Shown: one piece after another, positions 36,027 through 47,165 of the stretch
Layout: each line of letters starts with the position of its first letter
Position numbering within the stretch: position 1 is the first letter of the stretch
Assembly (NCBI GenBank): GCA_027405735.1
Contig: JAPEHQ010000020.1
Span: forward strand, 620,001 to 684,000
Origin: Mucor racemosus
Taxonomy: Eukaryota > Mucoromycota > Mucoromycetes > Mucorales > Mucoraceae
Direction: 5' to 3'
DNA length: 64,000 bases
The notes under the pieces: model-generated
What the model saw: only the letters and a program-made list of their open reading frames with translations
Database searches by the model: none
What the model was told of the DNA's origin: nothing
Translations under genes and position numbers: made by a program

Positions 36027-36501
36027 TGTGTAGTACCATACTTTATCACCTTCTACAGTATCAATACATCTTATAATCTATTGACTACAACATGTATTGA
36101 AGTGCAAAGTCTTGATATCGGATATAAGAAACTCCTAGCCTACTAGGTTTATCCAGCAATTAACAAGAACGCTTGAACATCAATTATGACACCATATTAT
36201 TTTATCCAAGCATATTTAGCGCAGTATTGAAACAAGGCAACTCGCAAGCTTTGAAAGCACGGTTAAATTATGATTAATCCATTTCAATCCATAGTTTACT
36301 ATCAAACAGATCTAATGGTTTAATGGTGCCTTAAATTACATCTCAGGATTTCAATGTCAAATCAATATAAAAGGACAAACTTTTATATCTAAATAAACAA
36401 TATTTTGTTTTTATTATACTGGTAAAGAAATGATTCATTACTCATTTTCCTTTAATTGTATTTTTTTAAGTATTATTTATCAAACTTAAAAATATACGAC
36501 A
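36027..36501 (+). mobile_element. LTR-B solo LTR, 5'-deleted
   Basis: About 475 bp of the LTR-B family ending AATATACGACA; the first part is shortened relative to the 529-bp copies. No clear target duplication. Confidence 0.75.
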
Positions 36502-38403
36502 ATTACCATTATAAGTCAAATCCAGATCATGACTCAAAAAGGTTGAAAACTAATGACATAAAGGAGGTTTCCAATGACTTGAATGCACAGTACGAGCAAA
36601 ACCAAAGTAATTTTAATCCAGTGCTCATGCAGGAATTTGAATGTAAGCAAAATTACCTTAAAATGCTATAGTAAGTTCCATAATTAATTTATCTAGTGCA
36701 GTGCCATCGCTCGACTAATTTACATACCATGGAAAATTTACACTCGAGAAAGAGGAAGGGCTTAAGCATATATACGACCTAGATGACGACGTTTTATTAT
36801 CCAAAGACTTTGATGAGAGTGAGATTCTTTTCTTCAAGTTTAAAGATACCTTTGGCAAATATTCAGCTTCCCGTGAAATGGCTCGAGAATTGATGTATTT
36901 TGTAAACGATATTTAAATTATATTCAAAATATACCAAATTTTATTATTAAGTTATTAACCCCTTGATATAGATGTAATTTACCCAAAAATCATTCAATTT
37001 GACACGTTACCTACGAGGTTGAGAAAAAAAACTGGTATCCAATCTTGTATAACATTGGTCTTCTGCAAGATTACCGGGTATTTTTAAAAAATGATACAAA
37101 CACAACACAATGCGATCACTGCATACAAAATCCCAAGGTTAGACAGTAAACAGATCAAATTATTAAGCATTGGTGACCAAATTGCAGGGGAGCTTGGTAA
37201 TGAAAAAAGAGAGAACTTTACAATATAAGAAAAATTATAAACATGAACCGGACGCTTATCAGAATTATTTTAATGGAAGTGAATTTCAATCGTTCAAAAA
37301 ATATATACTGATTATAGCAATGATAAGGGCTATATAATATTGTCCTTATACTGTGATGGTTTCAAGGCGTCACGTTTTTTTGCTGGACCAGAATTAACAA
37401 TTGTTCACATTTTAAACATGCCTGTCCCTCCTCAATATAGGTAAAAATATCTTGATATGCTTTTTCTCATTCATCAAATCTCATTACTTTTTGAAAGGTA
37501 TACTGATGAATGGACCATCCAACCAATGATTATTCCATGTGCGCATTCTGATATTGAGAGCTATTTAGCTATTATTGTAGTTGAGATAAGAGATCTTAGT
37601 TTGAAAGGATGACTGTACGCCGAGACGGTAATATAGTGTGACGATTTAAAGTTCATCTTGCAATATGTTTGGGAGATTTGGTTAGTATGGATATACAAAC
37701 TACATAATAGCATTTGAAATCTGATAACGTAAACATTAAGTACTGTCAAGCTGATGAACCATGAGGGCATTGCAAGTAAGTATGGCTGAAGGAAATGCAA
37801 AAACAAAATAGTAGACAGCAATAATTAGTGCTGTTTTACACAAATTTAAAGTTTCAAATACAGGATTATTGAGAGTTAAGAAATCCAGATAGATAGTATC
37901 TAAGTTTCAGCAATAACGTATTAAAAACCTTTTGTATACTTACCATAACCACTACCAAATCAAAAAAATATTTCCAAGGCATTTATTTTCACTACTTTAC
38001 CAGCATTTCCTGCCAACCCAAATTTTTACGTTCTTGATGACCTACATGATATTTCAATTAATTTATCAGAACACTTATCTGAAATACTATCAATGAACAA
38101 AAAGCCATTAAAGAGCAAAAGGTATGTTACATACCTAACGAAAATAAAGTAAAAGATGCAAATACTACCAGTACAAGGCGCTGGGGGATTAATGCAAAGA
38201 CGAACGTGGGTGTCAATGCTGAAAATGTTCTCGACAAATTGGCTTTATTACAATTAGTAAAAAGCTTTGCTAAATTAGCTAATATAGATGATAAAATACA
38301 ACTGTTAACACCATCAAAATTTAGCCACGATTTATATATTAATAAGATAGATAATATTGGAGGAAGTCAGCTTTGGGCGCGCACCAATAACTCATTGAAC
38401 AAT
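36502..38403 (+). pseudogene. Decayed transposase, Tnp2/CACTA-like
   Basis: Broken coding pieces in order on the plus strand: a nuclear-type start (SNPDHDSKRLKTND), an acidic piece at 36740-36915, a piece with YNIGLLQDYRVFLKND and CDHC at 37020-37135, one with GYIILSLYCDGFKASRF and MPVPPQYRYTDEW separated by a GT-AG intron at 37440-37498, and later NFYVLDDLHDI at 38010 and a helical end at 38198-38403. The order (small Cys motif, ...DG..., ...PP..R, ...IPG-like block, ...DELH-like block) resembles fungal Tnp2-type transposases. Several frame breaks are present. Family assignment is by pattern only and could be wrong. Confidence 0.45.
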
Positions 38404-38469
38404 TGATTAAATAACAACTGGCAAAAAAAATTAGTTTTCGGCTGCATTTATGAATTTCTACAACAGGTT

Positions 38470-38607
38470 ATTATGAGGGAAAAAACCTCTTAATTCTCTT
38501 AATTGTGCCACATTAAGGAAACTAAGAAATTCTTACTGCTTATTTTTTTTTGAATTCCGTCGTAATATGTTATAATTGAGAGAATTAGGAGATTTTTCCA
38601 TGATAGT
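38470..38607. mobile_element. Foldback MITE, copy 2
   Basis: Same inverted-repeat family as 4869-5006; arms CTCTTAATTCTCTTAATTG / TAATTGAGAGAATTAGGAG. Ends ATTATG / GATAGT are slightly mutated. The stretch 38608-39224 shows only a 71-codon frame (38629-38844) of no recognised type. Confidence 0.75.
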
Positions 38608-39224
38608 GGGTCATTTACTAGCGAAAAATTGCGAAACGTTGTATTTAATAAATCTATAATAAATACTTTACTTGCTGGTTGTGCTTGGGTCTATAATAAA
38701 GTGTATCGTCTACAATATTTTCGTAATAACTCTGAAAAAAAATCCAGGAGAAGCCATTACATTATGGTGTACTGTATGTTAAATATCGGAAGTATAGAAT
38801 TGCTAGAAATTAGAAAAACCCTTTCTAAATTGAAGTTTTTTTGAATCTGAATTTGCAATTTGTTTTGTTGTATCTATTAATTTCGTTGAAATTTTTATGA
38901 TATAAATTTTGCTCAAGTTTGGTATATAGGCCTATCGCAACTCTTAAATTTAATTATAAAAAAGTTTTACTAAGATCCGTAATCAAACCTATTGAGCATA
39001 TTATTCCGAACATTTTTATAGAACTTTAAATGATGATAATTCTGGTCTCAGCCATTTTAGAGAGCAAAATGGGCGAAAAAAATCAATATCTATGCTGGTA
39101 ATCAATTTTAGCAGAGACGTTATTTCAAAAACAACACAGAATCATTCAGCGTTGTACCGGATACAAACTTTATTAAATAAAGCAAAGGTTACAATAATTA
39201 TTATTGATTAAATTGAAATAACCC

Positions 39225-40410
39225 AAAAATTGCCGGCTTAGAATTAAAAAACCGGATTTGAAATGAAAATATCTCGAGAAAGTACTAAGGTATTGCAATG
39301 ATAATTATTAAGTAAAGTCTACTACATTTTTTATTCTCTACCAGGATATCTAGGTTTTGGATCGTTGTAAAGACTTTTTTATTTTTTTATAAATTTCGTG
39401 AGAGTACTTTTTTTCTATAGAGATCCATGAAGGGATGACAGGTATGCAAAGCTAAAACCATAGGATAGTGCTTATTAGCGTCTATCTAACGAATTTTACC
39501 TCGTCAAAAAATATTAATTTTTCGTCGAGAAAATTGAGGTTGAATGATTAATTTTTGGTGATACAAAAAAGGATCCATTTTGGACGAGGATATACAAGGA
39601 AAAATTTTCGATTTCACAAAAAGCAGATTAAAAAAATGTATATCCCCACGAAAAATAGGGCTACAACAGCTACGTATAGATACTCATTCTGTAGATAATT
39701 TTGTTGCGCATAATGTGAAAATAAAATATTATAGGGTTGCATTTGAATGAAGGGTACTTTTCAATCAAAAACCGTTAAAATTTGACATTAAATTTACTAG
39801 GAATTTTATGCGAAAAACATTTTCAAAACCTACACAGATCGATTCAGAATTAAAAACTGAACCCAAGATATTTAGTACCCTAGTTCAACTTTGAATTTTT
39901 GTGAGTAATTAAACATACAAGGATTTTCTTGGATTTTTTTTCCATTTGAACATTTGAACGCTTTTTAGATTCAAGCTCAGTCACATATGCATATCTGATT
40001 ATACAATTTTATATAGTGATATTCAAAATTGGAGCGTGCCCCCGTTTCAATAGATAATCAGGAAATATAGGGCTATACTTGATATGCTACAGAATATTGA
40101 CAAAAGACTTATTTCTATTCATATTAATTTCTCAACGAGTATAAAGTCTTCAAAAGTAAAACGCTTATCTTTCCCTGCTTAATAAAACAATCTAAAATGT
40201 CAAATACTGTATGATGGTATACAAGGGTCAAATTGAAGCTAGAAACGGAGGTGTCTTTTTGTACATATTTTTGAGAAAGATATATCCACGGAAAATTAAT
40301 GTATCTTAAAAAACCTAAATTAGGTCTGAGAGAACTTAACGGGGTTAATGACATGAATGTAAAAAAAAAGCCAAAAAACTGTCAGAAAAATAAAAGTGCT
40401 CAAAAAATAC
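39225..40410 (+). repeat. R1 copy 3 followed by an R3 piece
   Basis: 39225-40205 is R1 in direct orientation (hairpin at 39503-39534). It runs into about 200 bp of R3 sequence (40205-40410; TTGAAGCTAGAAACGGAGG), matching 61220-61440. R1 and R3 may therefore be parts of one larger element. Confidence 0.7.
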
Positions 40411-40419
40411 GTATACTGT

Positions 40420-40590
40420 CGTATATTTTTAGGATTGATAAATAATACTTAAAAAAGAATACAATTAAAAAAGAATGAATAATGAATCAGTTCTTCAACT
40501 GTATAATAAAAACAAGATATCGTTTATTTAGAAATGAAAGTATGGTCTTTTATATCAATTTGACATTGGGATTCTGAAATGTCACTACGG
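40420..40590 (-). mobile_element. LTR-B fragment, 3' part, inverted
   Basis: Starts GTCGTATATTTTTAGG, the reverse of the family's 3' end, and continues for about 170 bp to GGATTCTGAAATG. Confidence 0.75.
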
Positions 40591-41833
40591 CCGACCTGTA
40601 CTGTACAAGATGATTTCGTTGTGCCCAGGAGGGCTGCACACTATAGCCTGGGCTGTTGTGCCAACTGAATATGGTTAAAAAGATAACAATATGCACATGG
40701 GAACAACAAAAGAAACCGCACACGAGCACAACGCTAAGTCTGTATGTTCAGAATTATAGTTTATTATGTCTATGTGCATGACATTAATCTCATGTGTGCA
40801 TAAAAGTAGAATTGCCCATAAGCATATCATTATCCTTATTTGTGCATAATAATAAAATTTGACCATGAGCATAACAATAAGCTGATCGTATGGGCACAAA
40901 TTGGTTTGCACATGAGCATCGTGCCGTTTTCAAAATCCTATTACATTTTTTTATTGGAATGGATTTTTAAATTACTTTTGTTTTTATTAACATAGATTAT
41001 AGACAATACAATTTAATGCATTGAAATATAGAGCAATACATGAAAGAGCCAATATATTTATGGTTATCATCATTTGTAAATATGTTTATAACTATAATGC
41101 TTACAGCAACAATGGTTTTTCCTTGAGCATAAACTTAAATAACACTTACTGCTTAAATTGATATGCAAGCGAAATATAAGCTTATAGATGTTATTTCATC
41201 ACATACAGTATAAAATTTAAATAAATTAATCTTTTTTAAGCTTACTGTTTTAGTTTACAACTTTCAGCTGTAAAAATATTTGTTTTTAAGTATAGCTACG
41301 ATAATAACTATGGTTATTATACAAGGCATTAGATTATTCTTTTTTTATTTTTGTTTCTATATCATTTGAAATTTTATTACTTTTTTGGAACATTTCGTGG
41401 GTTTGTAACTAGTTCTAACTTTTCATGGATTAGATATAAATATCATTGCCTTCAGTTTGATCTGGTGATCAAGAAATAATACGTCCGACAATGCAGTAGT
41501 AAATAATGATATTTGATCTTAGAATGCAGTTAAATAAAAATATAAGTCTCTAATATAACGACTGTTACCTATATAAAAAACATTAGTTCCTTATGTTAGC
41601 ATGCGTATTTAAATAAACGAAAAGAATACCAGCTTGATAGTCTAATATGCCTTATTAAACGGTGAATATATCCTTGGAATATGAAAACAAAAAGAGAGAA
41701 ACAACACACGTAGAAAAGGATTTTCAAGGCTTTACATTATTTAGCGCAATTAAAATCTTGTTAAATTGCTCATTTCAGCCAATGTAAAAGCAGCATTATA
41801 GCGCATCAACCAGAAACTAAGTAAAATAGACAA
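40591..41833. other. Intergenic with irregular GCACATGAGCATA repeats
   Basis: From 40620 to 40930 variants of GCACATGAGCATAA recur in both orientations, with GCCCAGG / CCTGGGC at 40623-40654. From 40930 to 41833 nothing is recognised. Confidence 0.4.
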
Positions 41834-41835
41834 TA

Positions 41836-43482
41836 CAGTGACCCCCAAAACTGTCCCAATGTTTTCTAGTTTTGAGTTTAGTATGATTTTCAGGTACAAC
41901 AAATATATTTAAAGTACGACATATTTTATATATTTCGGAAAATAAATTAATTTTCTTTTATATCAAGTTAAAAAAATTTCGAATTTTATTGGCTGGTTAA
42001 ATTTATATCTGATCTAGCACATCACATGCATTGGGACAGTTTTGAGAGCTCAAGCTGAAAAAAATAAAATTCTATTTAATAGTCCGTCCAAAGGCCGTTT
42101 CTTTCCAAGCATACTTTCACACGATTGGGCATGCTATCAATGACTTTTTGGCACTCCTCCTGTTTAATGGTGTTGTACCAAACCTCAGTTACACGCTCCG
42201 AAAGATCAAGGATTCCTTTGGGCGCTGTTTCGTACTCATTGAGCCTCCTCTTCAATAAGGCCCACATATTTTCGATCGGATTCAAGTCAGGAGATTGCGG
42301 AGGCCAATTCATTACTTTATAGTCTTGATCCAATAGATATTCCTTAACTAAATTTGACGTATGCTTTGGATCATTGTCATGCTGGAAAATGATCTGATCA
42401 CGACGGAGGCCTAATTTGTCCAAAGTATGATTGATAGTCAGCTCCAAATCTTCTTCTAAAATTTGCTTATACAAATGCCGATCCATAGCACCCTCAATTT
42501 TGCATATCCATCCAACTCCGGCATACGTAATGGCACTCCAAAGTATGACACTCCCACCACCACCTTTAACGGTCATCTTCACATGATTAGGTTTCAAGCT
42601 CTCACCGCCTCGAATCCAAACCCAGCTTCTACCATCTGAGTTAAACCTATTAATCTTGGTCTCATCTGACCAAATCACTCTTCTCCAGTCGTCGGAAGTC
42701 CAATCCTTGCGAAGATGACACCATTCTAAACGTTTTTGGATATTAGCTGGAGATAGCATAGGTTTTTTAGGCCTAATAATTGCCCCTAATCCCCCCCTAC
42801 GGAGCGCCCTTCGGACAGTTTCTGGGCTTGACTTAACTCCGACATCACTCTCGAGTAGTTTTGAAATCTTACTTGCATTCTTGACTGCGTTTTTTGTTGC
42901 TTGGCGGACACAAAACCTTTCATCAGCCTCAGACAGCAATTTAGGTCGACCCCCTTTAGACACACCCAAGCTTGTGCAACACCGTTTTTTAATTCTTCCC
43001 ACAACAGATTTACTTACATGCAATATTTCCGCAACTTGGCGCACTGATTTACCGGTGTTTAAAAGACTAATGACATCATTTTCCTTATTCTGCTGAAGTT
43101 TTTTCATATTAATTTTCAATAGACCAAAGCACCAAAATCTGTATATGAAATATGCTTTTTTTTTATTTTTTTTATCAAATTAGGTGTTTTTTTATTGACT
43201 GTCAAGTGTTCAAAATACTAGTGCAAATTGTGGTTCTACAATCATCGATTACCTAAAAATCAAAAAAGCCTCTCAAAACTGTCCCAATGCATATACTGTC
43301 CCAAATTGGATATAAATTCATTCGACCAATAAAATTCGAGTTTTTTCTAATTTACTATAAAAGATAATTAATTGATCTTCCGAAATATATAAAACATGTC
43401 GTACTTTAAATATATCTATTGTGCCTGAAAATCATACTAAACTCGAAACTAGAAAACATTGGGACAGTTTTGGGGGTCACTG
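41836..43482 (-). mobile_element. Complete Tc1-type transposon, 1647 bp
   Basis: Bounded by TA on both sides (41834-41835, 43483-43484). Terminal inverted repeats are 213 bp each (41836-42048 and 43270-43482), starting CAGTGACCCCCAAAACTG. Each repeat has an outer AAAACTGTCCCAATG and an inner CATTGGGACAGTTTTGAG in the opposite orientation. A sister element of 1645 bp with 213-bp ends lies at 54350-55994. Confidence 0.95.
42076..43119 (-). CDS. Tc1/mariner-family transposase, intact
   Basis: 347-residue transposase that cuts and pastes the surrounding element. N-terminal helix-turn-helix (TGKSVRQVAEILHVSKSVVGRIKK), a second HTH_Tc3-like segment (ETVRRALRRGGL), then the DDE domain: VIWSDETK, IIFQHDNDPKH, and SPDLNPIENMW; spacing of the last two acids is D34E, as in Tc1. 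Two start codons are possible, 43119 and 43107; the shorter form begins MKKLQQNKEND and matches the sister copy. No stop or frameshift interrupts it and no intron is needed. The usual HDNAPKH has Asp in place of Ala here. Confidence 0.95.
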   Translation of the reverse strand: MKINMKKLQQNKENDVISLLNTGKSVRQVAEILHVSKSVVGRIKKRCCTSLGVSKGGRPKLLSEADERFCVRQATKNAVKNASKISKLLESDVGVKSSPETVRRALRRGGLGAIIRPKKPMLSPANIQKRLEWCHLRKDWTSDDWRRVIWSDETKINRFNSDGRSWVWIRGGESLKPNHVKMTVKGGGGSVILWSAITYAGVGWICKIEGAMDRHLYKQILEEDLELTINHTLDKLGLRRDQIIFQHDNDPKHTSNLVKEYLLDQDYKVMNWPPQSPDLNPIENMWALLKRRLNEYETAPKGILDLSERVTEVWYNTIKQEECQKVIDSMPNRVKVCLERNGLWTDY

Positions 43483-43545
43483 TATGTGTTACCGCAGAAA
43501 CATACATTTTTCTACCAGAAAAACCGTCTGTCATATCATAGATTC

Positions 43546-44545
43546 GTTAAAAAATTGCAAAAGCGAGCCCGTAAAGCGATGCCGCAATTGAACAAAGCAA
43601 GATTGAACGGCTAAGTCTCTTATACTATGGTTCATCTAAGTTTTAAATACTCTCTAGAAACTTTTCTTATATTTAACCATGTAGGGTCTGAAAATTCAGA
43701 TTTTGTAGCGGACATTTTTGGGGCTCATTTTATCCTTACCAACACTCATGATTTTCATCAAAAAACAGAAAAATCAAATTTTGATACCAAAATCGACGTT
43801 TAAATATACTATATTATGAGAGAAAATTGTAGCCATAACTAATATACATTTTATAAAAGCTTAATATTAAATGTTAAGTAATGAAACTTTGTACTTTCCC
43901 CCCAAAAACGGATTTTTAGTTAAAGGATTTTCATGTAATATTTTGCAATGAAAATGTTTGTTATTTTTTATTGAGCAAATAGAGCGCTAAGTTCTGTATA
44001 TGCGTATACTTTTTGTTTTTATAATTGGTAGTATAATTAACTCTAAATTTGCAAAATCAGAAAAAAAAAATTAAAAAATGTCAAAATTAATGATCTGGAC
44101 AAGAATAATTTTTAAAATTAATATTCCGCTTATAAGCCTTGTAAGTCTTAAAAATAAGAGATTTTATAATACTTGAGAACTTTTTCAAGAATTTATGATG
44201 CTGTACCCACTTGATTCAAGCTTATTACTGTAAACCTTTATACATGTTAATGTTTTGTGGTAATTTATTTGATGATAATATAATCTTATTTATAATTATT
44301 GCGCTAGAGGTGATTTAAATTGAGTTTTCGTCTTACTTCTCCAATATCAAACATAAACATGGCCATCGCTGGGACCTATTGCCCCCTTTTTATCCTCTTT
44401 GTCCGAAGCCAATTTATTCAATGTTTCACCAAAACCAACTTAAGTGCTTACAAACGGTTCCTCGGTATTTGCATTCAAATTCCATAAATTAAATTGACTG
44501 GTCCCATTTACAGTAGCAGTATCAAACGTATCATCAGCCCGCCTT
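43546..44545 (-). pseudogene. Dynein intermediate chain fragment and linked repeat, copy B
   Basis: On the minus strand 44318-44545 encodes a decayed WD-repeat piece (FNLWNLNANTEEPFVST, LNKLASDKEDKK, GPSDGHVYV) with at least two stops. It aligns with the fragment at 17138-17320. The last exon present in copy A is missing. The following repeat DNA (43620-44230) and the GCCGTTCA-type unit (43546-43613) match copy A in order, so fragment and repeat have moved or been duplicated together. Confidence 0.75.
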
Positions 44546-45734
44546 ATGATAAATGTCAATCTAAAATCAGAAACATCCCACTATCATTTTGATAAGCTAT
44601 TATAAAAAGTTTGATTATTAATAATACAGCAATTATATAAAAAACAAGATGGTACTAATAGCATATGTTAATTATTTAAAATCTAAGTAAGTTTAATAAA
44701 GTATGCTTTTAAATCCTTTGAAAAATTCTGAGGCAAACACAACATTTTGGTCTTGTAATTTCTATACACCAAAATGTTGTGGTTTCTACTACACAATCAA
44801 TTTACCTTTTATCTACCTTCACCTCGATGTACATTTTTGGGTATCAGTTTTTTACCAATTGTGTTTTCTCTAACTTATTAATATTCAGTTATATTGAACA
44901 ATGATTTGTAGCATTGCCAAAAAAAAAGAATATGTAAATGCTTCAAGAGTTTTCTGCATATCAAATATGCAATTTAGTAGCAATGATTGCACTTAACTAT
45001 GATTTTTGAACCTATTGATGTTAATCAGAATAATTATTACTTCACTTAAAAGTAAACTTTGCTTTATACATTTACATTCACCCATTTAATAAATGACATT
45101 GCATTTATTATCCGTTATACCAATTAACCCACTTTATCTTGATCCGATACATTTGACAATTAAATGCCAAAATTACACTTGAGCCACCAGGTATCGCCAG
45201 AAAAAAAATCTCGTACAAGTCGACAAAGCATCACAATTTGAATCATTGTTTTGTGTTCGTAAATCCGAGCTCTCTCTCTCACATTCATAGATCTCTGCAT
45301 AAACCATATCTCTATCTTCTGTTTAATTTAACTGGAATACATTGAACACCAACATCGTGCCTGATAAAATGTCTTGCTTTATTACGAGGCAACACAACTA
45401 ATTTAATGCTAGTTTAGCATCAGCAGTTGAATCAAATAAATTTGAGATTCGACAACTCCTTTTAATAACTTTGCGCACCATGAGCTAATAATGGACCGTT
45501 ATTATAGATACGCTAATCAAGGATGGTGAGTAAACTCTAATGGACGAACGAGTTGATTAACAGTATAAACAAAATATTAAAATCAAATATAGCAATTGAA
45601 TGACCAAAAGATGATAAACCATGTAAATTAGCATACTTGAATTGTTTTAAACGTTTTGAATTTAATACGCCTTTACTTTTTATCCATAAAAATTTGTTTA
45701 TTAGTAAAACCAATTAACGAGTAATGAATATGGT
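44546..45734. other. Intergenic, no gene recognised
   Basis: AT-rich. A slightly more balanced stretch at 45160-45510 may be gene or element debris but has stops in all frames. Confidence 0.45.
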
Positions 45735-45883
45735 ACTATGAACAAAAATCTCTTAATTCTCTTAATTGTGCCACATTACGGAAAAATAAGAAAATTTTCA
45801 CTGCTTATTTTTTTTAAATTTTGTCTTATTTTCCTTAATGTGGCATAATAATTAAGAGAATTAAGGGATTTCTTCTTCATAGT
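45735..45883. mobile_element. Foldback MITE, copy 3
   Basis: Starts ACTATGAACAAAAATCTC and ends in TTCTTCATAGT; arms share CTCTTAATTCTCTTAATTG. Same family as 4869-5006. Confidence 0.75.
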
Positions 45884-46114
45884 GTGGTGTACCTTTGATA
45901 GTTGGTAGTGGTATACGAGATAACTTCTTGTTTTCCTTTTCGTGGCTGTTGGTCGTTAAACAGAAAAAAATATTTTTAGAAACTAAATAGATTAACAAGA
46001 GTTTATTCATTTATTCAAATCAAGCCAATGCTATACATACTTTTATAATCAGCAATTATTCTGCAGGTAGATACCGACGTTAGTCCAAAAAAGCATTGAT
46101 TATAACGTAGATGA

Positions 46115-46346
46115 TGTCGGTTTTCGAGTATATTAAACAGCCAATTTTGAAGCCAATTCCATTTCTAACTCATATTGGAATGTAATTCTTATAAATAGCC
46201 TTTTAAACCATGGCCTAGAAGCTCTTGGTTTTTTCTTTTGCAATTAGTTTTTCTAGTAATAAAGCCTACGTTCTCAATGATAAACGTTACTAGTCTTTAT
46301 TATTATTCTTTCTATAAATAAGATTGTATGTATCCATAAACTCTCA
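46115..46346 (-). mobile_element. Solo LTR (family LTR-A), inverted
   Basis: Reverse copy of 4113-4351: begins TGTCGGTTTTC and ends AACTCTCA. Flanking 5-mers GATGA and ACAAT do not match, so the original target duplication is lost or the copy is a recombinant. Stretch 46347-46784 holds nothing recognised. Confidence 0.75.
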
Positions 46347-46784
46347 ACAATACTGATTACTCCTATTTTATTCAAGCTTTTATGATTATTTAAGTCTATA
46401 CTGTACGTAAACAAAATGAATATTTTTTAAAGAGATAATTTTTTTTTAGGTAGATAATAATAAATCTATCATATGTATTTAACTTTGAATGCAAGCCTTT
46501 CCTCCATAAATACCTACTCTATAAAAATTGGTCATAATAAAACTGCGTTAACAATACAAATCTAAAACCATTGGTACGAGGCCAATATCTACTTTCGGGA
46601 AGAATTTGAATCTCATTACAAGCTGTCTACAAGGAAGGTATGACTATAATCAAGTTGATGGTTTTTTTGGTGCTTTGCTTGGCAAGCATTGCGACGTTGA
46701 AGATTACTGGAGAGTTTACATACAGTAGAAGCAAATATAAAGACAATTTAATAAAATGGTGTAACAATTATAATCAAAAGTAGA

Positions 46785-47164
46785 ATTACTATTATACTTA
46801 TTTTCTTCAGCTCAAATTAAAAAAGATTGAAACTAAAAAAAAAGAAATTAGAATCACAAGATTTTTTTGGCTCATTTATAAATTCCTGAGTGTGGTTTTA
46901 AAAAGAGTGTTTTCTTATTATAAATTGAATATGTGGTCCACATTTTTGCCCATGGTGACTCTTCTAAAAAAAATGCCGAACAATCTCCGGAAGTGGCCAT
47001 CTAATAATATTTCCAAGCTGTAAATTTCTAAAAAAAACATCACCGGACATTTCGGACGCGGCTGTTTAAATATCTCAAGCAGCTATGAGATGCAGGTATT
47101 GATATTTCATACAAAAATTAAGGCTCCACCGTATAATTAATTATTCGAAAGCTCATTTTATGTA
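46785..47164 (-). repeat. R4 dispersed repeat, copy 2, cut by LINE
   Basis: Inverted R4 (GGACATTTCGGACGCGG at 47045) that ends abruptly at about 47164, where LINE sequence begins. Confidence 0.75.
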
Positions 47165-47165
47165 G

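Noticed and set aside
42125..42322. Plus-strand frames over the Tc1 element (also 42881-43096, 42786-43004)
   Set aside because: Shadows of the transposase gene.
46110..46351. Target-site duplication for the inverted LTR-A copy
   Set aside because: Flanking 5-mers GATGA and ACAAT do not match, so it is described as a solo LTR without that support.
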